This document shows positions 1-11,043 of a stretch of 64,000 nucleotides of DNA, piece by piece (within the stretch, counting starts at the first letter, position 1; every line of letters starts with the position of its first letter). The position numbers and the translations under genes are program-made. Below the pieces are notes generated by a model. That model did not search any database. It had not been told where the DNA came from and was given only the letters and a program-made list of their open reading frames with translations. Source of the stretch: Cladosporium sp. IMV 00045 (Eukaryota; Ascomycota; Dothideomycetes; Cladosporiales; Cladosporiaceae); the NCBI GenBank assembly GCA_001931905.2, contig MSJI02000938.1, forward strand, positions 1 to 64,000. The letters run 5' to 3'.

Positions 1-348
1 GGGAAGCGGGTCAGCCCGAAATTTGATACGCATCACTTTCGTGAATAATCTGAATTTTTACGTGTCCTTTTTCATCTTATCTTTTCTATGACTTCCTATT
101 CGAACGAGGCTCTCGAGAAGGCTATATTCGACTATCGAAACCACGAATATACGTCGATTCGGGCGTGTTCGAACGGGAAGCGGGTCAGCCCGAAATTTGA
201 TACGCATCACTTTCGTGAATAATCTGAATTTTTACGTGTCCTTTTTCATCTTATCTTTTCTATGACTTCCTATTCGAACGAGGCTCTCGAGAAGGCTATA
301 TTCGACTATCGAAACCACGAATATACGTCGATTCGGGCGTGTTCGAAC
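1..348. repeat. Exact 174-bp tandem duplication of a transposon end
   Basis: Bases 1-174 are repeated without a difference at 175-348. The unit begins with GGGAAGCGGGTCAGCCCG, which resembles the end of the complete Fot1-like element at 4420-6269. It contains the 5' leader and the first codons of the transposase (ATG at 88 and again at 262). The first copy therefore breaks off inside the transposase and restarts at the transposon end. Because this lies at the window edge and the copies are identical, it may be a true recent duplication or an assembly product. Confidence 0.85.
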
Positions 349-465
349 GCGACGGGGATTCCGAATACTACGCTTCAAAACCGACTCCTAGGAACGCAAC
401 CACGTCGTATGGCCCACGAACGGCAGCAGGCTGTTATAAGGAATACCAATGATAAGTTGATCTAG
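262..465 (+). pseudogene. Truncated Fot1/pogo-type transposase, N-terminus only
   Basis: This is the N-terminal 67 residues of a DDE transposase. Residues 5-45 form a Psq/CENP-B-like helix-turn-helix, with motifs YTSIRACS and IPNTTLQNRLLG, clearly homologous to the start of the transposase at 6151. Similarity ends near HERQQA (about residue 56). The sequence then changes to unrelated AT-rich DNA and a stop at 463-465. No catalytic domain is present, so it cannot encode an active enzyme. It is a relic or the broken edge of a sibling element of the one at 4420-6269. Confidence 0.85.
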
Positions 466-3392
466 TAGCATGCTTTCATCATGAACAGGAAATGTTCATG
501 TCATAACTTACGAAGCTGCGCGATTGACAGTCTTTTTTCACCCAAAAGTTGATCACATAAGCTATCTATAGAATTATAATTAAGAGCTAAAATATTTAAT
601 CAGGCATATCTAAGTCGACATGTACTTATCTAGTCTCTTAGCTTTACTGATCAAAGTGAGATAGATGAGATAACTTAAGTCAACGCTACTTGGATTCATA
701 TGTCACGCTAAGCTGATTGAAAAAACAAAACTTGAGCTAGCAGATGATAGATTCCTGTTTCAGCCCAAGATATCAAGAAAGCCAATGTTACAAGTACATG
801 TATTACGTGCAAGCATGGCATGTGTCCACAACATGATGATAATGACTAACGTTAGAACAAATTGACGGAGACATTCTATTGAGACAAGAAAAACATGGGT
901 GTAGTCTGACTTACCAAGGAAACAGCATGCACCAAGACGTCCCAAGATCTACTGAATGCTCATCAAATCTATGTTTGAAGCTATTGATCACGAAAAAGCG
1001 GTAGCATCAATACTTCGTCAACTTCTCAGAGTGAGCAAGTTGCGGGTCTAATTCAAAAAAAGTTCATCAACATGCATATCACTTAACTTATTGGTCAAGC
1101 TGGGTTCATAAGCCCCGCGGAAAGAGAAGCTGGTGACAACGAACTCAACAGATCTGGAAAGTTGTTTTTGAATGATTTTTGTTCACAGATCTTGTGAGAG
1201 GGAAAACTTAGAAATAAATTTCTTGATCATGATCATGGATATTTGCATGATAATTTAGCCCAAAGTTTTTATCCAAGACTTCGCTTGCATTGCATGTAGA
1301 CTTGTGTGCATCTTGAAATATTGACTAACATGCTTTTATCAATCTAAAAACAAAAGGAGTCACAGAAGATAACTCTAGCTGATAACTGGGTATGGAACCT
1401 AAGGACCAGACTTTGTATAAATGCTTTGCTATCACTACAATAAGTTACATGTTCAATCATTTTGATTATTGAAATGTTTCTAGCAGAACTGATCTCACTC
1501 ATCAGCATGTCTACTGAGCACCTCATCATGCTGACAAAATGTTCCAATGTCCAGCAGAATGAATGTGATATCTCGAGCTGTTCATAAATTAGCAGACTCA
1601 ATTCAAGATACTCATTCGGCATGCTTTGTAAATTGAGTCAACTGAATATTCAATAACTTAACTAGCAATAATGAAGATCTTTCGGTTTCAGTAAAAAGTG
1701 ATTCTTGATCTAATGGATTGCAAAGTAATCAATTTTTTAATATTCACAATTCTGAGCTTAGTATAAGTTATTGAGTTGACAATATAACCTAGTATAATGT
1801 GAATGGGGTCATTTCATGAAAATATCTGTCGTTTTGCAAGCTATCATTTGGGTGTACATTGAGTATCATTGTGGTTAACCAGCTGGAACAACTTCTGACT
1901 CTATCAACTTCATGTGGCTATATTCAATGTCAAGCTCAATGCATCTTAATCAATATTTCTTAAGAAGAGTCAACTGGCAGCTCTGCTGCTTCCGTCGCAG
2001 CTTTTTTGTCATATCTTTGAAGGTAATCTGTTGAGAAACTCTTCGTCCAAAAAGCTGAGTCAACTGGAGTTTGTGAATAGTTCCAAAAGCTCTAACATCA
2101 CTCTAGTCGATACGATATTCATTTGAATGACAGTGTGCAATTTAGTGCAAATAAGTCATTCATTGAAAAGTCGTCGTCCAAGTCGTCTAGATATCGACAT
2201 GATGAGATAATCAAGCATGATCTCTCTCACTTTATCTAACTTAGGTCAGAGTTTGATTTGTTCATTCTGATTTATGTGTTGTTTGTTTTGAATTTTTCTC
2301 TTCCGGTGTGTGCAAGAAGTTTTCAGATTATCGGATTTCAGGACGACTGATTCATTCAACTTATAACATTCAATGCTGTGAATTAGCTCCCCCTGGCAAG
2401 TTGAGCAGCTGTCCTTGAGAGTCAAGTCATTAGCTCTGTAGAGTTTAGTGAGAACTAGGATTCTCTAGACTTTTAATGGTCTAAACACTAGTGATCTGAA
2501 CTACGCAGAATATTTTGTATCTAGTGGATCAATGATTTCACGTAACTCACAATTCATTTCTTCAACACTGCTGTTTAGTAACTGAAGCTAACCTGTTTGA
2601 AACTATCCTTGTTTTCAAAAGGCATGAGCAACAAATCAAGATTGACACAGGATTTTGAAGATCACCATGCAGTAGAAGGGTTTTAGTGGACCAGAACACT
2701 GATCGAAATTCAGCAAATAATTGCCAGCCTGACTCAAATTGATTTTACTTTGAAGAAAGTGCAATTACTGTGACTTAGTTAGTTCGCTTAGTCTAACTCA
2801 TTATCTCAAGGCTTTATCGTTAGTCTTTGATAACTTCGCACTTCGAATGTTTCGAGTGCAACTCTTGGGAAGCGATCCTCCAGACTCAGCTGAACCCACA
2901 AACAAGACTTTGTTTGTGAGCAATGCGTGCTGTTTCAATCACACAGGAGCTTCTCTATGCTTGTCTGAGTAGGAAAGCAAGTCGTTCAAGCCGCAAGCAA
3001 CAATATCATGTGTTGAATTAGTTACATAAATCTTTACTAAGATGCTTTCTGACTCTTATGAGAAGTGTAGCTCAGCTTGAATGCTAAGTGAAGGTACTCT
3101 ATCTATCAGCTCGATCCGCCCAAACTCGGTCCCCATTGGCTGAATCGGTAGCACAGGTCAGCACTCTATTTTACGCGAGATGAAACATGCAAGTGATGCG
3201 TCCTTGCTCCTGCAGGTGTCAATGGGTGACTCTTGGTCAAATGAGTCATTTTCGAGTTGTACAAAAACTCCAGCTGACCATTGAAACGTGCTGCGAGCAC
3301 AAAATATCATAAAACCACATCACTCACTTGACTAACTCCAAAGCTTCCAGCGAAGCCTGACATCAACCTGCGCGTTGTCCGGATCTGACGAT
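466..3392. other. AT-rich gene-poor stretch
   Basis: I see no supportable gene here. The sequence is visibly richer in A and T than the DNA after about 7 kb and its open frames are short. The short motif AGTCAAC recurs (for example near 683, 1629, 1969 and 2057). It looks like degenerate repeat or heterochromatic DNA flanking transposon relics. No recognisable protein remnant was found. Confidence 0.6.
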
Positions 3393-3789
3393 ATGGCTAC
3401 ACAGGACAGCAGCAATGTCAAAAGCGCTAAACCACCGGCCAAATCCCTCGTCACGCTCGACATCAAACCCTGGGGTAAGTCATCATTGATCTATTCCCAC
3501 ATTATTGATCTCTGATTTTGTGTCGATACTGGGAGACTTATTGCTGACTGGCATTCTAGATGACACCACCGACATGAGCGCTCTCGAGTCTTCCGTACGC
3601 GCCATAGCGCATGATGGCCTCCTCTGGGGCGCGTCTACGCTCGTCCCTCTTGGTTTTGGGATCAATAAGTTGCAGATCACTGTAGTGGTTGAGGATAAGA
3701 AAGTCTCAGTTACCGACTTGCAGGAAGAGGTTGAAGAGCTGGAAGATTTTGTCCAGAGCACCGATGTGGCTGCGATGCAAAAGCTGTGA
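3393..3789 (+). CDS. Stand-alone eEF1B-alpha guanine-exchange domain (truncated paralogue)
   Basis: Two exons (3393-3474, 3560-3789) with a GTAAGT...TAG intron encode 103 residues. From about residue 15 the protein matches the C-terminal guanine-nucleotide-exchange domain of elongation factor 1-beta: [42 protein letters not shown], and the canonical C-terminus [10 protein letters not shown]. Full-length fungal eEF1B is about 220 residues, with an N-terminal GST-like domain and an acidic linker. Both are missing, and no trace was found in the 300 bases upstream. The known role of this domain is nucleotide exchange on eEF1A. The frame is intact with canonical splice sites, so it could be a functional exchange-domain protein, but its AT-rich transposon neighbourhood also fits a dying partial duplicate. 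The retained intron argues against a retrocopy, unless it was gained later. Confidence 0.8.
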
Positions 3790-4419
3790 CAAGTGGTGGA
3801 TCTTACTGAGATTTGCACTGATGGGAGGAAGATACAAACACAATTGACGCTCATTTCAATCCCCCGACTATTCAATCACATGATTGTTTGCTCCACTGTC
3901 TACACAGAATTTGTTATTGAGATGTGTAGATGCTTCTTCGATGTTTGCTCTTACTTGGAAGTGTGCAGATGTCTCACTTTGTTCAATGTAAAGCCAAGCT
4001 TGTTGAATCTAAGTCAAGGTCTAAGTGCAGCTTGATCTCTAAAAGTCGACGTCAACTTCTGTCAGCTAACAAGTTAGATCAGGTCAAGTCTAACTTAGTC
4101 CACAAAGTCAGCAAATTGATCATTACAATTCACATTGATCACTCATATCTGAATCAGTGTCTAACAATCAAGCTCCTGCGACAAGCAGCTTGCATCTCGT
4201 TGGTAGCGTAGGCAGCATGGTTGAAGCTGGAGAGCATGATTTATCATTTGCGCATTCAACTGATCAGATCAACTTTGCATGACTTGATTGCAAACAGAAT
4301 CAGTGATTGCATGGGAGTTTCTAGCTATCAAAGATTCATCAAACCAGCGTTGCGCTCATATGCAGGGGTTTAGAGACACACGGTTTGTCATCAACAACAG
4401 CGCTATACAGACTCGAACA
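3790..4419. other. Intergenic AT-rich spacer
   Basis: Between the eEF1B-domain gene and the transposon I see no gene. The short frames here have no recognisable similarity. Confidence 0.5.
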
Positions 4420-4421
4420 TA

Positions 4422-4463
4422 ACGTCATATACCGGGAAGCGGTTCACACGGGGAAGCGGTTCA
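4422..4463 (+). repeat. Left terminal inverted repeat of the Fot1-like element
   Basis: It begins ACGTCAT directly after the TA target duplication. It matches the reverse complement of 6226-6267 at 40 of 42 positions (AT versus CC at positions 8-9) and contains two direct copies of GGGAAGCGGTTCA. Confidence 0.9.
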
Positions 4464-4528
4464 CGAATTCTATTATCTTAACTTCCAAAAATCATATCTC
4501 TACGAATAATGGTCGTAACTAGACGAAA

Positions 4529-6151
4529 TTAAGCGAGCTCATCGGCGCTATCTAGTTCTATATCCTCCTCAATATTAGGCGTAGGGGTAAGCGATTTACG
4601 TCTCTTACCCTTCTTTTTTCGTAATATCTCTTTTTCGGCTTTTTCGACTTCCTCGAGGATTTCCTGCGTATTTAGGACGTACTTCCTTTTTAGGGTAACA
4701 CGCTTACCTGTCTTACGTTCTCGGCGTATCGAGAGTCGGCCCCGGGTCTCGTTTAACTCGTGCTCTAGGAGAGTATTTTGAGATCTTAACTTTTTAAGCT
4801 CAGTTTATGATCGCTTTATAAATCGCTTCGAAGGAGTCGAAATCGAAGAGTGATCGATTACTCGAGTGATCGCATCTCGAACGTGACGAGGCTCTATGCC
4901 CCGGGGAGGTCGGGAGTCGAGGACACGAAGGTTAAGAGACCCCCTATCGTCGAGGATAGGGGGCGGAGTCTGGGGGGCAAGGGGGGGCGGTCCGAGGCGT
5001 AGGAGGGGTCTATCCCTCGAGATAGGCCATATCCCGGTCGATTCAAAGCCTGATTCGATAGTGCCGACCCGGAAGGTCCTTCCCCTAGCGATAGAATAGC
5101 ACATAGCCCACTCGGAGCGTTATAGTCGCGTAGTCGACGCGAAAAATAACGAATCCATCTGGATCCCGAGGTTCCTCTTTATGGGGCCAAAACACGTAAC
5201 GTCGAGAGGTTATAAGATATGAGAAGAGTGAGGTAGTAAGCAGACGGGGTCTATCTTATGCTGAAGGCAGTAGGATAGGAACCGGGCCGTAATATGACTC
5301 CCGTGGCCGTCGAATAGTAGGAGACGTCGTTTATCGTCATTTCGTTGCGTTTCGGGATTAAAAAGGGTCGTTAACCATTCGTAAGCGATCTAATCACTCG
5401 TCCATCCTGAAGTCGAGGTCGTATATCGCCAATTTAGTCGCTCTTCGGGGGGTAACCATAACGAATTCATATTCTGACTCTTATAGATAATCAGGGGTAG
5501 TAGGGCCCTTCCCGAGGCCCCTACGCACTCGATCGTAGTTATCCATTCCTGCCGACCAGGTATCTTCTTAAATTTCATCTTATCTCCTTTCGTAACGAGG
5601 ACTTTCGTAGACTGCGACGTGCCTAGCGCGTAGCCTGTCTCGTCGAAGTTCCAGATTGAGTCGGAGTCGTACGAACGGGTCCTATAGAGAGTCGCAAGCT
5701 GATCAAAAAATGCGATTATACGATTACGCGACGTCCCTTCGAAGCGAGAGGCTTCGAGTGATCGCGACGTGATCGTAGCTACCTCTGGATGCCGAGAACG
5801 GAACCTATCGAGCCAGTTCTTCCCTATAGGCTCGGTAGGCACGTCGGGAGTCGTAAGAAGCGTACGGGTACGTTTGATTTCAAAGGCGAGTTCTTTCGTA
5901 AACGATAGAGTAATCGGGTTCCCGAGGTTTGCGAGTCGTCTAATCCAGCCTACGAGAGTGTTTTCCTCGGCGATAGATAGTGCTTGCTGTTTTTCGTGAG
6001 CTATAGATCGTGGTTGTCGTCCTAGGAGTCGTTTTTGAAGCGTCGTATTCGGAATCTGCGTCGCGTCTGAACACGCTCGAATCGAGGGATATTCGCCGTT
6101 ATGATAGGCTAGTATAGCCGTCTCAATATCATCTTTCGTATAGGAAGGCAT
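4529..6151 (-). pseudogene. Fot1-like transposase, full length with four in-frame stops
   Basis: Reading from the ATG at 6151 to a terminal TAA at 4529-4531 gives one uninterrupted frame of 540 codons plus stop, about the Fot1 length, with no frameshift. Order: Psq helix-turn-helix (residues 5-45), CENP-B-type helix-turn-helix (about 65-125, with KNWLDRFRSRHPE), then the DDE_1 catalytic core. The aspartates are D170 in NFDETGYALG, D281 in LLFDGHGSH and D317 in PLDVTCFGP, which gives the DD35D spacing typical of pogo/Fot1. A basic, Glu-rich tail ends the frame. Stops lie at codon 254 (TAG, 5390-5392), 314 (TAA, 5210-5212), 344 (TAA, 5120-5122) and 449 (TAA, 4805-4807). Each is one C-to-T change from a Gln codon. 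The second replaces the Q expected in the family's HILQPLD motif. The coding capacity is dead but recently so. Confidence 0.9.
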
Positions 6152-6225
6152 TTTGATAGTAGGAAGGCAAAGGACACGTGAAAATTCAGGATAGTCACGA
6201 GGATAACGCGCGTCAAATTCCGGGC

Positions 6226-6267
6226 TGAACCGCTTCCCCGTGTGAACCGCTTCCCGGTGGATGACGT
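6226..6267 (-). repeat. Right terminal inverted repeat of the Fot1-like element
   Basis: Partner of 4422-4463. On the plus strand it ends ATGACGT immediately before the TA at 6268-6269. It also contains the 13-bp motif twice. Confidence 0.9.
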
Positions 6268-6269
6268 TA

Positions 6270-7595
6270 GTCAAGATGTAAGACCAAGCACAATATAACC
6301 CATTAATTGATCTAGTCAACTGTCAAAGTTTCGACATTCAAGTCATGTCTAAGAAAGGAAAAGTGATCAATGCTGACTATCTTTGCCTTTCTAATTGTGA
6401 CTCTCTAAACCAGTGCTGGAAAGCTCATGAATGCTTGACCATTCATCGCACATCTGAACAACTTAGCTTTGGACACACCGAGTGATAGATTTGAACAACA
6501 CGCAAATCTCAATTGGGCCAGCTGACTTAAGTTCCGCAATTAGGTCAAACTAACTCAAAGACAATGCATCCTAGGTGATACTTGGATCACTGGCAATGAT
6601 TTTTGAACAGCTTCAAGCTTTCTTTGAGCTTGTTATGGCTCATAAGAAGCTTGCCAGGTATTGCGTCAGACACGCCAGTTTCTGGTGAAGTCAAGTCGGA
6701 CTGATTGCGTGAGAAAGCACATGCGCTTAAAGAGCGGCCCTGCGAGCCTGTGTGGGCGGACTTTGACTTTCCGGCGTTTGCACACTGACTTCCGGGAGAT
6801 TTGTACTGCGTGTGTATCCAGAGCTTCAACGACTCAATGGCGCCATCGTTTAGCCAGTGTGATGATAAAATGATAACTATCCAGATTGGTCGTCGCCTAT
6901 GAAGGTCCGAGTGAATCAAGAAATCAAGAGCTCAAAGGAAGCTAAAATGACAAAGAAATCTTTGATTTCGATGGCTGACCTTTTGCGTTTTTTTTTTCCC
7001 GAATTGGATAGCGTAAATTATTAGTTGAGACGTTGGAGACGAACACATCTGTGGACAAGATGACACAATAATCAGTTCATATGCCAGGTCTATTAATTAG
7101 GCAAGAAGATCTTGCCAGTAATGCTTTCTCGATCCTGCACTGCTCCTTCGGTCAGGACTGTTTATCACATGCGTGGAAGCTCCCGGTGACGTGATTCGGT
7201 AAGAATATGACCATATGTGTTTCGTCGTGGCAAGGAGGACACTTCGATAGTTATCGAAGCAAATCAGCTCGTGACTGCCTCTTGTCTCCCACGCTTGTAC
7301 GAAGCGATTGCATATGCAAGGGTGTGGCTCTTGATGCAACGAAATACGTAACCCTCAGAACGAGGGAGATAAGGCTCCCCAACAAGCTCACGCTGCCGCC
7401 CACGAGCCGACGCACAACCGAAGCCAAAAGACCGATCTCGACCCTTGCGGAATGACCGCCACTGGCCAGCCGGCAATAAATTCGAGCAAAGTCCAGAACC
7501 AAGGAAAAGAAACGAGATTGAAACGTACAGACAAACAACCTTTACAGAACCCCTTGATACAACGCAAATCACAAGCAAAATCCAGTGCAAGCACA
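6270..7595. other. Transition from AT-rich to gene-rich DNA
   Basis: No gene is supported. AT-rich sequence continues to about 7.0 kb (with a T9 run near 6986), then composition becomes balanced. The last part is the likely promoter of the methyltransferase gene. An in-frame ATG at 7452 would extend that protein by 48 residues. Confidence 0.5.
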
Positions 7596-8645
7596 ATGTC
7601 ACCCTCAGCGATATCGCCGACCCGCTCACCGTCGCCCGAAAACGATCTCCTCGCTTTCGGTGAAGATTTCGTGAAATCTCCCGAGCACCTGAAACCAAGC
7701 ATACAGTCACTCGATTTCGACGGCCTGCTAGGATCGCCACTCCTTCTGCACGAAGACCTCTCTGCGGGATGTGGTGGCATGCTGTGGCCGGCCGGCAAGA
7801 GGCTGGCCAAGTACCTACTAAAAGTCAAGCGCGAAGAGATGAGGAATGCCCGGTCGATGTGTGTATAGTTGCATTATCGTGCACCCAATATCCTCGTGAC
7901 AAACCGACCATGTCTTGTTAACATTGCTTTTTCTGTCTAGTGTTGAGCTAGGCGCAGGAGGCGGTTTAGTCGGGTAAGTGAGCACAACGGATACTTCCAT
8001 CCCATCGGCGACGACATGCAATATAGACCACACGCGCGCACTGCAGCAGCAGCTGTGTATGATCATGCGACACTTCCCATCCAAAAGCGCCAGTCGACGT
8101 GAAAAAAGAACGCAGCTCAGCCAGCTGACCATATGTCCCTGCGTACGAACAGCCTCGCCATAGCCAAAGGCAGCAACCCCCAAAGCACCCTGCACCTTAC
8201 CGACCAGATGCCCATGCTCCCCCTGATGCAGCGGAACACCGCCCTCAACGAACTGCAGAGTACCGTCAAACCCGCCGTCTACGACTGGGGTGAAGCCACG
8301 CCGGCGGGTCTGCCTCAGCACCCGGAGGTCATTCTGGCGGCGGATTGCTGCTACTATGAGCCTGCGTTTCCGCTGTTGCAGAAGACGTTGCAGGATTTGA
8401 TGGGGGAGAATACGGTCTGTTATTTCTGCTGCGTGAAGCGGCGGAAGGCGGATTTGCATTTCATCAAAGCTGTCAAGAAGATGTTTGTGGTGGAGGATGT
8501 GACGGATGATCCGTTTGTGGAGGATTATCGTGGGAAGAACACTTTCTTGTGAGTCGAAACTGTTGTCACGAAGTGGAGCATGACTGACTGACCTTTTTGC
8601 AGTTTCACGATACGGAAGAAGACGGCTAGAAACCAGAGCCAGTAA
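7596..8645 (+). CDS. EFM6: EFM6-like protein-lysine methyltransferase (METTL21 family)
   Basis: Four exons (7596-7858, 7941-7973, 8153-8548, 8603-8645) join in frame to give 244 residues, near the 246 of yeast Efm6. The 33-base second exon encodes the S-adenosylmethionine-binding glycine loop VELGAGGGLVG, continuing into LAIAKG in exon 3. The family (D/E)xxY-type signature follows as ADCCYYEPAFPLL. Members of this seven-beta-strand class methylate lysines, and Efm6 targets eEF1A. Assignment to EFM6 rather than another family-16 methyltransferase rests on overall resemblance, so the exact substrate is inference. The start at 7596 was chosen for family length. The in-frame ATG at 7452 is an alternative. 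All introns are GT-AG (82, 179 and 54 bases). Third codon positions are C-rich early and G/T-rich late. Confidence 0.8.
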
Positions 8646-10488
8646 ATGGATAGGCAGCACTTTGATAGCAATCGATTCACGACTCGATGATACAAGCAAG
8701 AAGTGTCTCTTTCGTTGCATGGCGCCCAGGATTGTCTTTCCTGAGCCGCTGGATGGTTGCTGTGCTGTCATTGTACATTCTCGGTGAGAGTGAGACAAAG
8801 ATTTCAACGAGAGCCGTACACCGACGATCTTCTGTCCAACGCAACAGTAACGACTCTTGAATATAAACAAGGGCTGGTCTCCCAATTTTCGATGTCCCCA
8901 AGTGACGTCCCATCTTCATGCTGGAGACCGGTGACGACGTGCGCTTGATGATCTTCACTACGTGTTCAGCCCTCGTGCCATACTTCTCAACCCATTCCGT
9001 GGGCACCCGACGGAATTTCGGTGTAGAAGCAGCCGCGAAGGATAATCCCACTGACAGCAAACCACAAACGCAAGCTCAACACGTAACCCCTCTTTGACAA
9101 GCATCGAGCAGAGCTGCATGGAAGAAGCTACGAATGCTCCGTGATAACTCTCAAGAGGCAGAATGTGACGGTACTGAGGTACAGGCAGCCAGGCTAGCGG
9201 ACCTGAGAGCCGGTCATAGGTGGGCAAATGCACGCTACGCTGCAGGCAATACGACGGACTCGTGGCCATCCCATGGCCCTTCCGGGTTGTATGTGCCCTC
9301 GATCCTGTCACAGGAGTGCTTCCCCAGTGTTGGTGAGGCATCGAAACGTGGGGCCCCCATATACTGGGGGATGCGACGAGGGGTATGCAGAAGAGGTGCG
9401 GTAGTAGTGTGCCTCATACGATGCATCCTCGCAGGGTTGCTTGCACGAACGCCGCTCTTAGCATACAAGCCACCAGCGTCGGCCAAGCGAGTTTGTGCAC
9501 GAACGAGCTGTGGTACGGGTAAATACAATCGCCATGGAGCAAGTGGAGGAGCTGACAACTGGACGGAAGATGCAGTGCCGCGCCCGCGGGTGTTCGGTTG
9601 ATGTGGATGACATTATTGTTGGAGGAAGCCACGAGCATGCCGTCTTTGCCATCCCTTGAAACTGTGAGTGGGATTGTACTGAGGTCAATCTTAAGAGCAG
9701 CAACGATTGCATGATTGTCAGGCAATAATTTGTGCGCTCAGCGTCATGAGTGTCGACACGGACAAAGAAGGCCCGGAGATGTCATTCGATCAGCAGGGCA
9801 GGCCTGGGTCCATTATTAGCGCCGGCCTGTGTGTGCAGGTGTGAGCACCAAATTATTCGAGTGGCAGAGAGATGCGTGTATCTCCTGCGCCAGAGCCAAT
9901 CGCAGCAAATCACAGCAGGACCTGCACGTCCCTGACAACAAGCATGCCGATATTGCCGGGCAGGGCCAAAATGCTTGTTCTCGCCGCGCGAATCGGTCGT
10001 TAGGACTAAACCTGCCGATCGCTGAGCGGTACCGCGATACTTGGGTACGTCTATCTCTGCCTGTCGCCCTCGCAATTCGCACATCCCACTCTCCCACCCT
10101 CCACCACCGTCCTACCGCCAACTTATTCACCACGCTCTCTTTATAATGTCCATGCGCCCCGAATCCACCGACTTCATGCATCACTCCTCAGCATAGCAAT
10201 GGCCAACACCACTCCGATCCGAGCTGAGGCTGCGCAACCACCGCTTCCCCATTTATCGTGACCGCAGCACCCCCTCGCATAGATCAGCATCCTTTGCCGA
10301 ATCCCCGGCATCAGCCTGTCTACTAAGCGATACCGGCGCCGTCGCAACCGAACTCCAGCAATTACAACATTACAACATTACCAAGCGAGCCTTGATTTAA
10401 TTTATCAATTACCATCCTACACCCCGATTCATACGAAGATCTACGCTTTCTCTGCAAGTCGCTACAAGCGCGCACTCCGTCCACCATA
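8646..10488. other. Intergenic region, no supported gene
   Basis: About 1.8 kb without a recognisable gene. Open frames on both strands (such as minus 9060-8677 and plus 9134-9601) have no visible domain. The last 400 bases become pyrimidine- and A-rich, as expected of a fungal promoter and 5' leader for the gene at 10489. Confidence 0.5.
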
Positions 10489-11043
10489 ATGCCTTTCAGC
10501 TGCTTCCGCCCCAGTAAAGGCGCAACACCAGTCGACCAGGCGCCACGACCTGTCCCACGACCTGCCCTCTCTTCTACTCTATCACAACCACGCTCCAAAT
10601 TCGCCAGCTTCCAATTCCGTCGCCACGACAGCAGCCTTAGCAGCAACAGCAGCAACAGCAACAATTCAAACACCAACACCGCGCCTTCACGCACATCCTC
10701 CAACACAAGCATCGCCCTCCTGCCACCATGCCGTCGCGAGTCCGACGAGAAGATCGAGGCGCTGATGATGCCCGTCCCGCCTGATACTCGCTCGCCCCAA
10801 CGCTGCTTGCGCATGAGCCATCCCAGGCTTTACGCAAGCATAGTCAAGGAGATGAAGCACGAGAAAGGCTGCAGGGATTGGAGGAGCTTCGCCGTCTTCC
10901 CGCCAGACGAGGTGGATGAGGAACATACCGCGGAAGAGTTGGCGCGTAAGAAAGCGGCGGAGTATCAGAAGAAGATGAAGCTTCTAGAGAGCTTCACGCT
11001 AGACGAAGAGGCCATGGAGAGAGCCAGAGCGCTTATTCCTTGA
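10489..11043 (+). CDS. Hypothetical Ser/Asn-rich protein
   Basis: A single-exon frame of 184 residues that I do not recognise. Residues 1-45 are basic and Pro/Ser-rich. Residues 48-75 are a low-complexity Ser/Asn tract encoded by AGC/AAC repeats. The C-terminal half is a better-ordered, charged segment: RLYASIVKEMKHEKGCRDWRSF, then a Glu/Lys helix (about 145-182, EELARKKAAEYQKKMKLLE) that could form a coiled coil. No signal peptide or membrane segment is visible. A CT- and A-rich leader precedes the ATG (CACCATAATG). The continuous frame and non-random C-terminal half support coding. Function is unknown. Confidence 0.65.
   Translation: MPFSCFRPSKGATPVDQAPRPVPRPALSSTLSQPRSKFASFQFRRHDSSLSSNSSNSNNSNTNTAPSRTSSNTSIALLPPCRRESDEKIEALMMPVPPDTRSPQRCLRMSHPRLYASIVKEMKHEKGCRDWRSFAVFPPDEVDEEHTAEELARKKAAEYQKKMKLLESFTLDEEAMERARALIP

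Larger units (their letters stand above)
4420..6269 (-). mobile_element. Complete Fot1/pogo-family DNA transposon (Tc1/mariner superfamily)
   Basis: The element is about 1.85 kb, close to Fot1-class size. It is flanked by a TA dinucleotide on each side (4420-4421 and 6268-6269), the target-site duplication expected for Tc1/mariner elements. Inverted repeats of 42 bp (4422-4463 and 6226-6267) differ at only two bases. Each inverted repeat contains the motif GGGAAGCGGTTCA twice, 17 bp apart, which may be paired transposase-binding sites (inference). It carries one transposase frame on the minus strand (6151 to 4529), interrupted by four stop codons, so the copy is non-autonomous although structurally full length. 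Confidence 0.9.

Noticed and set aside
8677..9060. 127-codon minus-strand frame after the methyltransferase gene
   Set aside because: No similarity recognised and overlapped by other short frames. It could hide a small spliced gene, but the sequence alone does not support it.
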